NCBI RefSeq assembly: GCF_950295315.1
Contig: NC_080179.1
Location: forward strand, 73,365,174-73,429,173
Origin: Erinaceus europaeus
Taxonomy: Eukaryota > Chordata > Mammalia > Eulipotyphla > Erinaceidae
Direction of reading: 5' to 3'
Length of the DNA stretch: 64,000 nucleotides
The notes under the pieces are model-generated. The model saw only the letters and a program-made list of their open reading frames with translations. It did no database searches and had not been told where the DNA came from. Positions within the stretch are counted from its first letter, which is position 1. Each line of letters starts with the position of its first letter. Position numbers and translations under genes: made by a program. This document shows positions 10,260 through 21,910 of the stretch, one piece after another.

Positions 10260-11010
10260 TCTTTTTTTTTTTTTTTTTTTTTGCCAACAGGCTTTTACTT
10301 TTCAGACAGAACAACAGATATAAAGACAGAGAAGGACGCCATTTTCACGCCAGTGTGGTGGCGGCTAGACTCCCCCCAGTTTGGTACAAATCGCAAAGCA
10401 GCCACACCTTCCAAGTTAGCTGTTCTGCAGGCTCTGGTCATATATATTTATCCCCATGAGTATTCAGAGAGATTAAACTTGAGCAATGAAAACAACTTTG
10501 ATTGTGGATATGGAAATTTACTTGTAGAATGTCCAGATAAGATTCTTGGTCTCAGAAGTCACGTGGTAGCGCAGCGGGTTAAGCGCACGTGGCCCAAAGC
10601 ACAAGGACCGGCTTAAGGATCTTAGTTCAAGCCCCCGGCTCCCCACCTGCAGGGGAGTCGCTTCATAGGCGGTGAAGCAGGTGTGCAGGTGTCTGTCTTT
10701 CTCTCCCCCTCTCTGTCTTCCCCTCCTCTCTCCATTTCTCTCTGTCCTATCCAACAGTGACGACATCCACAATAATAACTACAACAATTAAAAAAAAAAG
10801 GGCAACAAAAAGGAAATAAATATTAAAAAAAAAAAAAAAAGATTCTTGGTCTAAACTCCCTTCTATCTGACTGATTTTGGTCTGAGTGCTAATGCCATTG
10901 CTGTCACTCCTTTGAGTCACAAGGCATTTTTGTTCCTTATCTTGGTGCCTGTTCATTTCCTAATTTTAGCCTACAGATAGTACTTTGCTCCCCTTTCACT
11001 TAATTTCTTT
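10260..11010 (-). pseudogene. 5'-truncated processed retrocopy of an unidentified transcript, split by a SINE
   Basis: A run of about 21 T at 10262-10282 is the reverse of a poly(A) tail. It is preceded at 10249-10259 by TTTGATGTCGG and the other end of the unit is followed by TTTGATGTCAG at 11011-11021, a 10-of-11 target-site duplication. This is the signature of L1-mediated retrotransposition of a polyadenylated RNA. A SINE-B (10553-10840) interrupts it. Without that SINE about 460 bases remain. On the sense strand an ATG frame starts at 10956 and continues past the SINE site, but I do not recognise the product; it may be 3' UTR. A variant signal AGTAAA lies just before the tail. The parent could be a cellular or an LTR-driven transcript. 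Confidence 0.7.
10553..10840 (+). mobile_element. SINE-B copy inserted in the retrocopy
   Basis: Full-length B element from the TAGCGCAGCGGGTTAAGCGC head to an A tail at 10825-10840, flanked by a perfect 12-base duplication GATTCTTGGTCT at 10541-10552 and 10841-10852. Confidence 0.95.
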
Positions 11011-11033
11011 TTTGATGTCAGCATATACTTAAA

Positions 11034-11034
11034 G

Positions 11035-11079
<45 letters not shown>
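11034..11079 (+). repeat. (GC)n(CA)n microsatellite
   Basis: A short GC run followed by about 19 CA units, directly right of the retrocopy's target-site duplication. Confidence 0.95.
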
Positions 11080-11081
<2 letters not shown>

Positions 11082-11117
11082 AAAGGGGAAAGAAGCCACA
11101 GACAAAGTAACAGGACA

Positions 11118-11240
11118 GACCCAGGTCCTAACCCAACCCCCACCACACTGGAGGAAACTCTAGTCCTGTGGTGTCTAGTCCTGTGGTGTCTAGTGCTGTG
11201 GTGTCTTTGACTGTTTCTTTATCTCTGTCTGAAAACAAAC
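11118..11240 (+). mobile_element. SINE-D fragment with an internal 15-bp triplication
   Basis: D-type middle (CCCCCACCACACTGGAGGAA) followed by three copies of TAGTCCTGTGGTGTC at 11161-11205 (the third with one change) and a CT-rich end. Confidence 0.75.
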
Positions 11241-11324
11241 AAAAATGACGGAGCAGTGTTAGGCAAGAAACTACTACCCTCTCCTACTTTAGCCTCCCCT
11301 CCCTCCCTCCCTCCTCCACTGTTG

Positions 11325-11592
11325 AGGGAAGGGAGGCTCTTCTGGTAGAGCTCTCACATTACAGTGTGAGACCTGGGCTCAAGTCTCCAGTCCCCACCTG
11401 CCATGGGAAAGCCTCACAAATGGTGAAGCAGTGCTGCTGGTGTCTCCCTTCTCAGTCTCTTTCCCTCTCTATCTCTATCCTGCACCCCTATCCAGGAAGA
11501 AAGGAAGAAAGAGAGAAATAAAGAGGAAAATTGTTGCCAAGAACAATGTAGCTATGCAAACACTAAGCCCCGAAGATAATCCTGGTTGGAAA
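11325..11592 (+). mobile_element. SINE-A-like copy with extended tail
   Basis: Head with CACATTACAGTGTGAGACCT, B-box region, CACCTGCCATGGGAAAGCC core, CT-rich body and a diverged extended module ending AATCCTGGTTGG. A (CCCT)n run precedes it at 11288-11312. Confidence 0.7.
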
Positions 11593-11759
11593 AATAAATA
11601 CATAAAACAAAGAACAATAATTGATTATGGCAATAATTTAGGAATATTTGTTACACCCTAAACCACACAAAACTATTTGCAAGACTCAGTATGTTTTAAT
11701 TCTGATATTTCAGACAGGAGATTCAAACACATTTTAATCCATACATTTCTTTGATGTTT

Positions 11760-11945
11760 ATTTTTTTTAATTTTCTGCTTATCCTTATTTATTTATTGGA
11801 TAACGGCAGCCAGAAATCAAGAGGAAGGGGGAGATAGGGAGAGAGACAGAGAGACACCTACAACCCCGCTTCACCACTCATGAAACTTTCCTCCCGCAAG
11901 TGGGAACTTAGGGCTTGAAGTTGAGTCCTTGCACATTGCGATAAG
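11760..11945 (-). mobile_element. SINE-A copy
   Basis: Minus-strand A-type with TTTATTGGATAAC tail side, GA-rich body, CTTCACCACTCATGAAACTT and a truncated head. Confidence 0.85.
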
Positions 11946-12148
11946 ATAACATCATTTTATTTGCTAGAACAGAGAAAAATTGAGAGGGAAGGAGAAGTAG
12001 AGAGGGAGAGGTAGAGAGACACCTGCAATCCTACTTCACCATTCATGAAGCATCCAGATCCTGCAGGTGGGGGCTGGGGCATTGAATCTGGATCCTTGTG
12101 CTGGGTAATACATGTACTTAACCAGGTGCACCACCACCCAGCTCCCAT
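11946..12148 (-). mobile_element. SINE-A copy, adjacent to the previous one
   Basis: A second A-type on the same strand, abutting the first, complete to the head GGGAGCTGGGTGGTGGTGCA. Confidence 0.85.
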
Positions 12149-15100
12149 AGATTTTCTTGATTCTTCTCTTAGCTCCAGAATTTGCAAATAACATTCAGCT
12201 GAAGGGATTTTACAATGATCAAAGGTCCTTTTATCCCTTTTCTTTTTATTCTACCCAATTTAAAAACAATATGACATAGAAATTGTTTTCAGGACATAGT
12301 TTTCCTTTTGTTCAAATTAGACTATAAAATTTTAACAATTACTAATTTTCTATAAATTGATCTTTAATTCTACCACTTTTCAACTCTCTTATCCACTAAG
12401 TAGTTCAGTTCTGCGTCTAAATTGTAATGTTATCAAATAGAAGTCACCCTCAGTTGTCACTTTCTGTTTGTTTGTTTGTTTGAATACCTTACTGTCTACA
12501 AGCTTAAAGTTTAGCAGCAATTTTGAATATTGTTTATTTAGCCCAAATTTTCAACTTGTATTTAAGAAACCATCACTGTTTTATATTCTTCTTGGAGTTA
12601 AGAGGTTATAAAGCTGAAAGAGATAATGGGAACCATCAAAAAATTATTCTCTTAATGGAATTTATCTTTTCATTTTATAGTTATTAAAATGGCATAAACT
12701 TAAATGAAATCATCTAAAATCTATTTGCCTGTTTTTGAGTGAACATGGAAATGAAGATTTAAGTGTAATATTTGATCCCAGAGAAGTTTGTCACATACTG
12801 AATGTATAGATAATTTTATAAAAGCACATATATCACTCACTTTTCTGTCCTTACCTTTCACATGTATGTATACCTCACAATATTTTGCATGAGAGATATT
12901 TCATTCCACTTGTATGAGAGATCCAAACATCTAAAATTAACATAAGATTTTTTCTTTCTTTTTGTTCCATAAAAGTTTCTAAAATTGCACCAAGATTGGA
13001 AAGCCTAGGTTAGAAATTCTTATAAGCCTGAAGCAGAATGTGTATGCCTCTAGAAATGTGTGGCTTGTAAGTATCTGCAGGTTTCTGGAACATCTGATAA
13101 GATAACCTTGCTTTTGTTAAAGCTTAGACTTCAAACAATGCTACTTCTCCAAACACCTGCCACATTGAAGCCACACCCTTCACACCCATAAAGAGAAAGG
13201 CTTTCTATTCATAGTGATAAATGGGCTTCTAAAACTGTTATGACAGCAAAGAAGTTGACAGCTGAACTATTTTATGGCCCAAAATAAAAGATGGCTTGAG
13301 ATACAAAATTGTAGATAGGTGTAATATCTAGGAGCCATTTAGAGAAAAAATTAAATTCTATCACATATACTAGCAAATGTTTTATTGAATGTGTGGGAAA
13401 CTTCACTTATCTGAACAACATGTTATAAGCACAGTCCATATCTTTCAGGGAAATGACATATTATTTTTCCTGTAGTGTCAAGTAATACAAGTTGCTAGTG
13501 TTGTTTCTTGCAAGACTTGGGTAGGATAAAAGCATAGGGGGGTAGGGAGAACATGGGTATAATTTTGAACATGTGGAACAAAGTTTATAATCAGAAGACA
13601 TATTAAATTTAAATGAACAAGTATATTTAGTCTCAGTTACTTTTAGATGAACTAAGTTTCGCAACAAATAAAATATGGCTTATTCTAGGCTGGCATTTTT
13701 CTGATAGCCTGTTTATCTCTAGTTCACTTCTTTTTGTGTGATATCAGAGGATATAAAAAGTTTGTGTCTGATTGTAAAGTTAATTATAAAGTGATACATA
13801 TATAAATAACTAACATAGGAATGGTGTGTTTTAGCTTTGAGATGCATATATAATCATTAGTAAGATGCATATTTTCAGGGAAAGTTAATTTCTATAAATG
13901 ATAAATATCATTTTTAAAGAATTCTCTTTGTGAATAATTTCCCTGACTGAAGACAATGCAGATGATTAATAGGCAAAACCCCCAAATCTGTTTTTAATAT
14001 TAAACATCAAAATACCACCTTTTGTTTGTATAGCACCTGTTTCTTCATGAAAGAACAGCGAGCTTTAGTTTTTATTCATTTGTATTTATTTTTATCTTCT
14101 ATTTTGTTGCACTAGCCACTACTTATGCAATTACTACTTAAAATGGAAAGATACTGGTTTCATTCACATTTTACTTGCATGTGAATGTATGTAGAAACGG
14201 GTAACTTGAGAAAGCTCCAAAGAGATCTTTCACATTTACAAGTAACAAATGTCTAGTTTTTCCCAGCACTGCTTGTTAGAACTGCTATTTTTATTTCAGC
14301 AAAATCAACATCAGATTTCTTTTCCTCATGGTTTTTCTTTTTCTTCGTTGTCAGTAATATGTATTTTTTATTAACTACTCACAAGGCAATGAAGTCAGGT
14401 AGTCTTAATATTTTCACTGGATTTTTGTGTTCTAACAGAAGTATAATTCCTGGCTATAGCTCATTACAAAATAACCTCTCCAGTTGTGTTGTTGAAACTC
14501 TGCAGTAATTGCCTGGCATAACAAACCACTACCAATTTGAAACCCCTTGGTCCTGTTTTGTCATGGAGAACATCTTACTAACACACATTTCTCAGTGTTT
14601 GCAGACTGATTTATTCCACATAGAAAGGCAATCTGTTTCTTGGAACTTTGAGAATGAGGGTTCGTGTTTTCCTTTAAATTACCAGTGCACTGGAAAGACC
14701 AATGCTATAGATTCTCATTTGTTTAATAAATTAAGTTTTCAAAGCATCTATTAATATATATTGGATTCATCCAAACCCCAGTAGGAAAACTTGCCCTTGG
14801 TTTTTCCTGTATGCAACTGCTTAACCAGACCCTTACTTCACTAGAATCAGCATATAAATTAAACTTAAATATTTGCGGTGTGTGCTTTTTATAAGTAACA
14901 GTTTTAAAGATTAAAATGAATAGAAAAGATAGTTTATTTTCATGAGTTGCTAGTTTTTAATAGTCAGGTATAATTTTTCTGTGGTCTTAACATGCAAGCA
15001 GTTTATTGAATTTTACCGCAGTAAGGTTTGGAATTCAGTGAACTAATGTAGATTTTTAAATTGTATTTTGATGAAAAAGTTCCATTTGGCATAATTTTTC

Positions 15101-15755
15101 TGTGTTTTGAAATTCACATAACAAATAGAAAAATTTATAAATTTCATGGTGCTTATTTTTAGAAGCTTCAAAACCGTTAGCTAAAAACACCTGCCTTTTC
15201 TTTCTAGTTTATGGACTGGTATGCAAAAAAACCCCATATATTAATATAACACTTTCAGTTTTCTATTTGATTCAGTCCATTGATTGTTTTTCCAACTATC
15301 CTGGAAACATGAGTTATGATGTTCTGCTACATAGCTATGTTCCACTACCCCCCTTTTAAATTACGACCAACCTTTTTTAGCTTTAAGAATCTCTTTGTGA
15401 ATTGCCTACTTCCTTGTTTTGTGAGGAGTAAAATCTGGCATGTACTGAGCTATCCTGCAGTGATTTATGTCAAGTGGTAGCACATGTACACTGAGTTCCA
15501 CAGTTTGTGCTAACAGCCATTGTTGGGCCAGGCATTTCTCCAAAGCTCACGAGTTAGAGGATGGTAATTATAGTAAGTCGTATATTATAAATAATGCATG
15601 TATGTTCCACATGAGCTATGTGGGATTCCGGCCCATTTGCTAGCACATAGCTGCATAATGATTCGTTTGGATTCTGCTGCAGATGATTGATAGTGCAGAA
15701 TGTTGGCAATGAGGTAAATTGCTGTTGGGCTGCCTTGAAATGTTCAGTGCACGTG
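12149..15755. other. Repeat-poor 3' part of intron 1
   Basis: About 3.6 kb with no recognisable SINE or L1, only a short (TTTG)n at 12466-12483 and AT-rich sequence. No exon with sensible splice sites and coding sequence was found; open frames here are short and unrelated to KCNJ3. Absence of insertions next to exon 2 may reflect constraint. Confidence 0.6.
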
Positions 15756-15792
15756 GTGATTTTCTTTTTTTTCTTTCTGTGTGCTTGTCTAG

Positions 15793-16009
15793 TCTCGGCA
15801 GACACCTGAGGGTGAGTTCCTGCCCCTTGACCAACTTGAACTGGATGTAGGTTTTAGCACAGGGGCCGATCAACTTTTTCTTGTTTCCCCCCTCACGATC
15901 TGCCACGTGATCGATGCCAAAAGCCCCTTCTATGACTTATCCCAGAGGAGCATGCAGACTGAACAGTTTGAGATTGTCGTCATCCTCGAAGGCATTGTGG
16001 AAACAACTG
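15793..16009 (+). CDS. KCNJ3: KCNJ3 coding exon 2: GIRK1 cytoplasmic domain, residues 234-305 plus first base of codon 306
   Basis: The exon continues exon 1 in phase 0 and encodes 72 residues, [20 protein letters not shown] and on through [31 protein letters not shown] and [15 protein letters not shown]. This is the immunoglobulin-like beta-sandwich part of the Kir cytoplasmic domain, which lines the cytoplasmic pore and takes part in Gbeta-gamma and PIP2 gating. It is preceded by a long pyrimidine tract and AG at 15791-15792 and followed by GTGAGT at 16010. It ends in phase 1; the next exon should complete a glycine codon and continue into the remaining cytoplasmic domain and the long GIRK1-specific C-terminal tail, which lie outside this window. 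No frameshift or stop is present. Confidence 0.97.
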
Positions 16010-16019
16010 GTGAGTAAAA

Positions 16020-17796
16020 CATTCCGCTCTGCCATCAAGTTTCTTTATTCCATAATGCATTGTATTATGTGCATGGTAATCTGTCACTGCTTGGGTTAAA
16101 TGGTCTCAGTACATAGTAATGACAGCAACAACTTGCTTCATAGTATATTAAATGGATACCTGCTTTGAAAGTGGCAGGTGGATGGTTGTAATGGATACAC
16201 ACACATTCACGTTAACGCAAGAGTCCTCACAGCAAAAAATAAGAAAAGATAGACATGAGTCTTTTTAGAAAAAATAGATTATGTTCTGTATTAATTACAA
16301 ATATGGATTGCTATAATCCTAAATTTTCTCCAAAGATTTAAGTTAAGATCAATCCATGCAATCAGTGAGCATCCTGACCTCAGCACACTGAGTCCTGTCT
16401 TGGAGATGGTTTCTTAGGGTGTCACTGATAGAGCTTTGGTTTTCTGCTATCTCAGTGGAGTATGTCCAGTCTCAGTGGAAAATTCCTTCTATGTGTGTTG
16501 CCTGTGTGCTCCAACAGCATTTTAATTGCAAAGTGGGTCACTGGATTTCCCCAGCTGAAACTTCCTTGACCATAAAGAATATCTAAGAGACCTCTCTCTT
16601 CCTGTTTTTAATGTTTCAATACAGCTGTGCACTTTATGCTATTCCTTGAGATGCAGTATGACATCAGTATGGCCCAGATATAATTTACTCCTCTCTGAAG
16701 AGGGTAAGGGTTGCAAGGGAAAGAACAGAGTCCTGGTATCTGGAGTCTTCACTATGGTTTGGAATCAGCTGGGCTCCTGACACTAAACATATAATGGCTA
16801 CATAATTATATGTGTGTATACAAATGTATGTTTGCAGACCTATACGTATAATGTGTATCTTGAGTTGTGCCCCTTCTATAAGTAATGGAAATGCAAACAA
16901 TATTTCAGCTCTCATTTTTACCAATATCATGTAAGTAACCACAAAATAATAATTATCATGTACAAATCACGGTAGTATTGGAAATAGCCTTGGCAGTAAT
17001 GTGGAAATACTTGCAAGCTTGTACATGACGAGATGAGAGAAATAATTTCCACCTTCACTAAATCATTTTCCAATGATCAAGGTGCGATGCGGTATGGGGT
17101 GGGGTCAAGCCATCATAGTTTCTGTATATGTCATGTAACACCTATTTGAAATTCAGGTAAAATACTTTAAGCTTCTTGTCCTTCTCCTTAGAGAGAACAT
17201 TATATAACAAACACCGCAACACTGTCTAATTTTCAGTACTGTTATTTATTCAGTTGAGATTTTTTAAGTGAGAAAAGACTTAACTCATCTGTTCTTTACC
17301 TGCTACTGTATTATTATTTTTTTAGACTACATTATGGTTTAAATTCAATCTTTAGTTTTTTAACTTAAATGGAAGGATTCCATAATACATTGCTCAAATA
17401 TCATATAATATAATAATGAGGTCAAGTGACAGATGTATTTATTTAAAAACATGGAATTTCAATTGTTATTCATTGCATGTATTGGAGTAGTAATACATTT
17501 TAGAACTTTAGCAACAGATGCAATTTTTATTAATTTATTTCATAGAGCATATGGTTCTTTGAGACACCTGTTTATAGTATGCAAGTTCTTATTATTCTAG
17601 TCACTGACATAACTGAAATTTGTTTTACTTGATATACTTAAAATTTTTCATTAGGACTTCTTCATTTCTTTCTGAATATCTCTATTTCTATTGTCCATCT
17701 TTCCTGTTAACTCTCAGTATATTTTTTAAGATAGAAAAAAATTGCCACAAAATCAGACTATAATCTTTTTATTTTTTAAGCAAGTTTCCCCGGGAA
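16020..17796. other. Repeat-poor start of intron 2
   Basis: About 1.8 kb without recognisable SINE or L1. AT-rich, with a short CA-rich patch at 16196-16207. No gene recognised. Confidence 0.55.
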
Positions 17797-17936
17797 CAGA
17801 TAGTGAGAGGTACACATGGTTAAGTGAACACATTATAGTGTGCAAGGACCAGGGTTCAAGCCCCTGGTCCCCATCTGCAGGGTGTAAGCATCAGAAGTGG
17901 TGAAGTAGGGCTGCAGATGTCTTTCTGTCTCTCTCG
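17797..17936 (+). mobile_element. SINE-A copy, 3' end cut by L1
   Basis: A-type head and body (GTGCAAGGACCAGGGTTCAA, CATCTGCAGGGTG) stopping at TCTGTCTCTCTCG where antisense L1 sequence begins. Confidence 0.8.
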
Positions 17937-19465
17937 TTTAACTTTAGAGCTTTACTGAGTAGTGGTTTACAGTATAGTATTTTTTTCACCACTCCCATCA
18001 CCAAAGGTCTCTGTCCCCAACCCTACCCCCATTGATAACCACTCTAAGTTCTCCCACAGTCTTAGTTATAGGTTGACTTTTTTTTCCACACCTGTGTGTT
18101 CAATTCTCTATATTTTGCAGATGAGTGAAACTATTCTGTAGTTGTCCTTCAACTCCTCACTTACTTCACTAAGCATAATCTTTTCCTGTTCCATTCACTT
18201 TATCCCAAAGGATACAATACCATCTTTTTTTTTTTTTTTTTGCTGAAAAATACTCCACTGAATATTTATCCCATAATTTTTTTTTATCCAGCTATCTGTT
18301 GAATGCCATTTTGGCTGTTTCAAGTTTTGGGGGGTACATATATCTGTTCAAATCAGTGTCATTATATCTTTTAGGTATATGTCTAGGAGTGGAATTGCTG
18401 TATCATAAGGTATTTCCATTTGTATTTGTTTAAGGATTCTCCACACTGTTCTCCATAATGGCTGCACCAATAATACATTCTCACCAGCAGTGTAGTAGGG
18501 TTCCTTTCTCTCCACATCCTCTCCAACACTTCTCTTTTCTTGTTTTCTTGAGGGAGCCCATTTTCTTAGGTGTGAAGTGAAATCTCAATGTGGTTTTAAT
18601 TTACATTTCCTTAATGATGAGTGAATTGGAGCATTTCCACATATATTTGTGGGCCGTGGGTATATCTTCTTTAGAGAACTGCCTATTCATATACTCTGCC
18701 CACTTTTATTGGATTGTTCTTTTCCTTGAGCTGTATAACTTGAGTTCTTCATAGAAGTTTGATATCAACCGTTTATCTGGAGTATAGTGTATAAATATCT
18801 CGTTTCATTTACTGGGTTTCCTGTTCATCCTTACGGAATTTTCTTTTGATGTGTAGAAGCTCTTAAATTTGACATAGTCCCATTTGTTCCTTTTTTATTT
18901 TGTTTCCCTTGCCCATAGGGTGGAGTTTCCAAATACATCTTTAATGTTAAGGTCCTGAAATGTTTCACTGATGTATTCTTCTATATATTTTACACTTTAA
19001 TGTCTAATATCCATATCTTTGGTCCATTTTGAGTTAATTTAGGTGTATGGTATTTGGTGGTGGTCTAGCTTCATTTTTCCACATGAGGTTGTCTAATTCA
19101 CCCAACACCGTTTGTTAAAGAGACTTTCTATTATTCCCCACTGGGCAGTTTGGGCCCCTTTGTTGTATACAATGTGTGGGTTAAGTCCTGGGCTCTCTAC
19201 CCTGCTGCATTTGTCCATTGGTCCATTTTTAATTCCAGTACCACACTGTTTTAACTACTATTGTTTTATAATATAAACTGAGTCAGGAATTGTGATGCCT
19301 CCATTTTTCTTCCTTTTCCTCAGAAGTGCTCTTTCTATTCATGGTTTTTATAGTCCCATACAAATTTTTTAATAAGTTGTCCAATTCCCTTGAAATATGT
19401 AAATTGCTTTTGGCAGGACTGCATTTCAATAATATTTATTCTTCCAAAAATTGTCTCTAAGACTT
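17937..19465 (-). mobile_element. L1 fragment: 3' UTR and end of ORF2
   Basis: About 1.5 kb in antisense. It matches the familiar reversed L1 3' region: the TTACTTCACTAAGCATAATC segment, the AGGAGTGGAATTGCTGTATC segment, the CACCAGCAGTGTAGTAGGG segment, and the stretch beginning TGATGTGTAGAAGCTCTTAA. The reading frame is broken by many stops; 5' truncated. Confidence 0.85.
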
Positions 19466-20139
19466 GTGAAAACTATGGTAGTGGTTATCATTGGGTGGGT
19501 GTGGTAAGGAAATTTACCCTGTTGCCTTATGATCTTGTAGACCACAATTAAGGACACAATTAAAAATGGCTGATATGAAAAAATCAACAATGAACAGAGA
19601 ATACTTTAAAAAAACTTACTTGGAGATTGAATTTCTTATTTAGAGGTTGCCTTTTATAGTGAGTAAAGTCTGCTTCCTCTAACCTCCTAATTAAGTTTGT
19701 CTTCTAGATCTAATATAGCCAGACAAATAGCAAAAACACTAATCATAATTTATAGAATTTATTTCATGGGAAATTTATTTGACATTTTGTTTGTGTGTAC
19801 GCTCTCACTAATTAGATCTTATACTGTTCAAACTCTGTAAAAAATTTTTTCTATATTTCCAGACCTCCTTGAGTCTGGTAAAAATAACATGAACATTTTA
19901 TGTACATATTTCATTTGATCATTTAAAGTTTTCCTGAGATATAAATCCATCTTTAAGGATGCCTCTCTCTTTTATCCTTCCACTCACAGCAAATTTTACT
20001 TTCTCATAGTATTTATTCCTAACAATAAGGCAAATGTGTTCTTCTGAGATGTTTTAAAATACCAATAATGTCATTTTTCACGTCATCATTTTTGTTGTTG
20101 TTGTTCATAGCTTTGTGAATAGACGTATCTGAAAGCCTG
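19466..20139. other. Intron 2, unique sequence
   Basis: AT-rich, no gene recognised. The first 100 bases may be diverged L1. Confidence 0.5.
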
Positions 20140-20775
20140 GTTGTGACTAACCCAGTAGAGTTTACACACTGTCTTGTGCAAGACCCCGATTCTCACCTGT
20201 GGGGGAAACTTAATGAGTGATGGGGCAATACTGCAGGGATCTCTCCTGTTTTTTGTTTTTTGGGTTTTTGGGTTTTTTTTTTTTTGCCTCCAGGGTTATT
20301 GCTGGGGCTCGGCACCTGCACCATGAATCCACTGCTCCTGGAGGCCATTTTCCCCCCTTTTGTTGCCCTTGTTGTTGTAGCCTTGTTGTGGTTATTATTG
20401 TTGTTATTGATATCATTCATTGTTGGATAGGACAGAGAGAAATGGAGAGAGGAGGGGAAGACAGAGAGGGGGAGAGAAAGACAGACACCTGCAGACCTGC
20501 TTCACCGCCTGTGAAGCGACTCCCCTGCAGGTAGGGAGCCGGGGGCTCGAACCAGGATCGTTACTCCAGTCCTTGCGCTTTACACCACATATGCTTAACC
20601 CGCATCGCTACCGCCCGACCCCCACTCCTGTTTAACTCTCCTCCCCTCTCTATTTATCCTTGTCTGTCATCCTTAATCAAAGGAAAGAAGAGGAGGGGTG
20701 ACCATCAGGAATGGTAGAGGTCTGCTGGCATTGAGTGCTAGCAATAACCTTAGTGGCAATGAAATAAAACAAAAC
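20140..20775 (+). mobile_element. Old SINE-A-like element split by SINE-B
   Basis: Left part 20140-20243 (TAACCCAGTAGAGTTTACAC, CACCTGTGGGGGAAACTTAA) and right part 20634-20775 (CT-rich body, then an extended module with GCTAGCAATAACCTTAGTGG). The B element lies between. Confidence 0.75.
20253..20624 (-). mobile_element. SINE-B copy with extended module, nested
   Basis: Minus-strand B-type, about 370 bases, with the extended GCCTCCAGGGTTATTGCTGG module next to a T-rich start. Flanked by CTCCTGTTT at 20244-20252 and 20625-20633. Confidence 0.92.
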
Positions 20776-21026
20776 TTTTATTTGATATTGCTCCATCACA
20801 TTGAGCATTAAAATACTATATTTTTGTCATTCATTCTTTCACTAGCTCAGTACTTGTATACCTGCTCTGTGCTTAAAGTTCTTTGGAAAAGTTGGTGATA
20901 CAGTGGTGACTATGACAGGGTGAATTTCATTCTTTGTGGACTTACGTCTCTAAATGTAGGAGGCAGACAAACAAAGAAAAATATTATCAGATAACAATTT
21001 GTGGGGACTTAAAAACAGGACTAACC

Positions 21027-21277
21027 AGGAGCCAGGCGATAGTGCAGCAGGTTAAGTGCGCGTGGGGTGAAGCGCCAAGGACCAGCATAAGGATCCAGGT
21101 TCAAGTCCCCAGCTCCCCACCTGCAGGGGAGTCGCTTCGCAGGCGGTGAAGCAGGTCTGCAGGTGTCTGTCTTTCTCTCCTCCTCTCTGTCTTCCCCATC
21201 TCTCTCCATTTCTCTCTGTCCTATCCAACATCGATGACATCAGTAACAACTACAATAATAAAACAACAAAGAAAAAA
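21027..21277 (+). mobile_element. SINE-B copy
   Basis: Full-length B with a 17-base target-site duplication AAAAACAGGACTAACCA at about 21011-21026 and 21278-21294 (A count at the left copy uncertain by one). Confidence 0.95.
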
Positions 21278-21704
21278 AAAAACAGGACTAACCAAGGTGG
21301 TAGGATCTTTTAAGCACCCCAGTGAACGAACGGTTGGGAAAGTCTCTCTGTGTGGGTGGCTCTTCAGCATCTACCTGCCTGTAAAGAGAAGCTGTGCTGA
21401 GAACCACTGAGAACCGCATGGTGGGCACACCGGGAGCGCGCCACAGGGCCTGGATTTCCAGTCAGGCTGATGTACTACAGGAGAGGAGAAAAAGTAGAGG
21501 TTGTTGGGTGGCCATGATCACTGTGCCGAGCAAGATGAGGGGAGTCAAATAGGTAGAGGTGTTACCCAGCCCTAGAGTTCACTTCCACCAGCACGAAGGG
21601 GTAGGGGGGTCAGTTGGAAAAGCAAAGTCTATATTTATATGAAATGTAGTACTCTCAAGAAGTTTATACAAAAAACTCAAAACAAACAAACAAAAAGCAC
21701 TTTA

Positions 21705-21830
21705 GGGGAATGGCACACACAGTGTACACATTACTATGCACAAAGACCTAGGTTCAATTCTAAGCTCCTCACCAACAGCGGAAAAGCTTCAGCTGTGAAG
21801 CAGACTCCAAGTGTCTGTCTATCTCTTTCC

Positions 21831-21861
<31 letters not shown>

Positions 21862-21910
21862 CCTCTCCCTTTTCAATTTCTGTCTCTATTCAATACAACA
21901 AAATTAAAGC
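21705..21910 (+). mobile_element. SINE-A copy with (CT)n body
   Basis: A-type head and core followed by a (CT)n run at 21829-21853 and TATTCAATACAACAAAATT tail. Confidence 0.8.

Larger units (their letters stand above)
3212..15792 (+). other. KCNJ3: KCNJ3 intron 1
   Basis: The intron begins GTGAGTG at 3212 and ends in a strong pyrimidine tract (about 15756-15790) followed by AG at 15791-15792. Both flanking exon ends are phase 0, so Lys233 and Ser234 are encoded on either side. Its first 180 bases are mostly a C/T-rich minisatellite. SINEs and one retrocopy lie between 3.7 and 12.2 kb; the last 3.6 kb are almost repeat-free. Confidence 0.93.
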
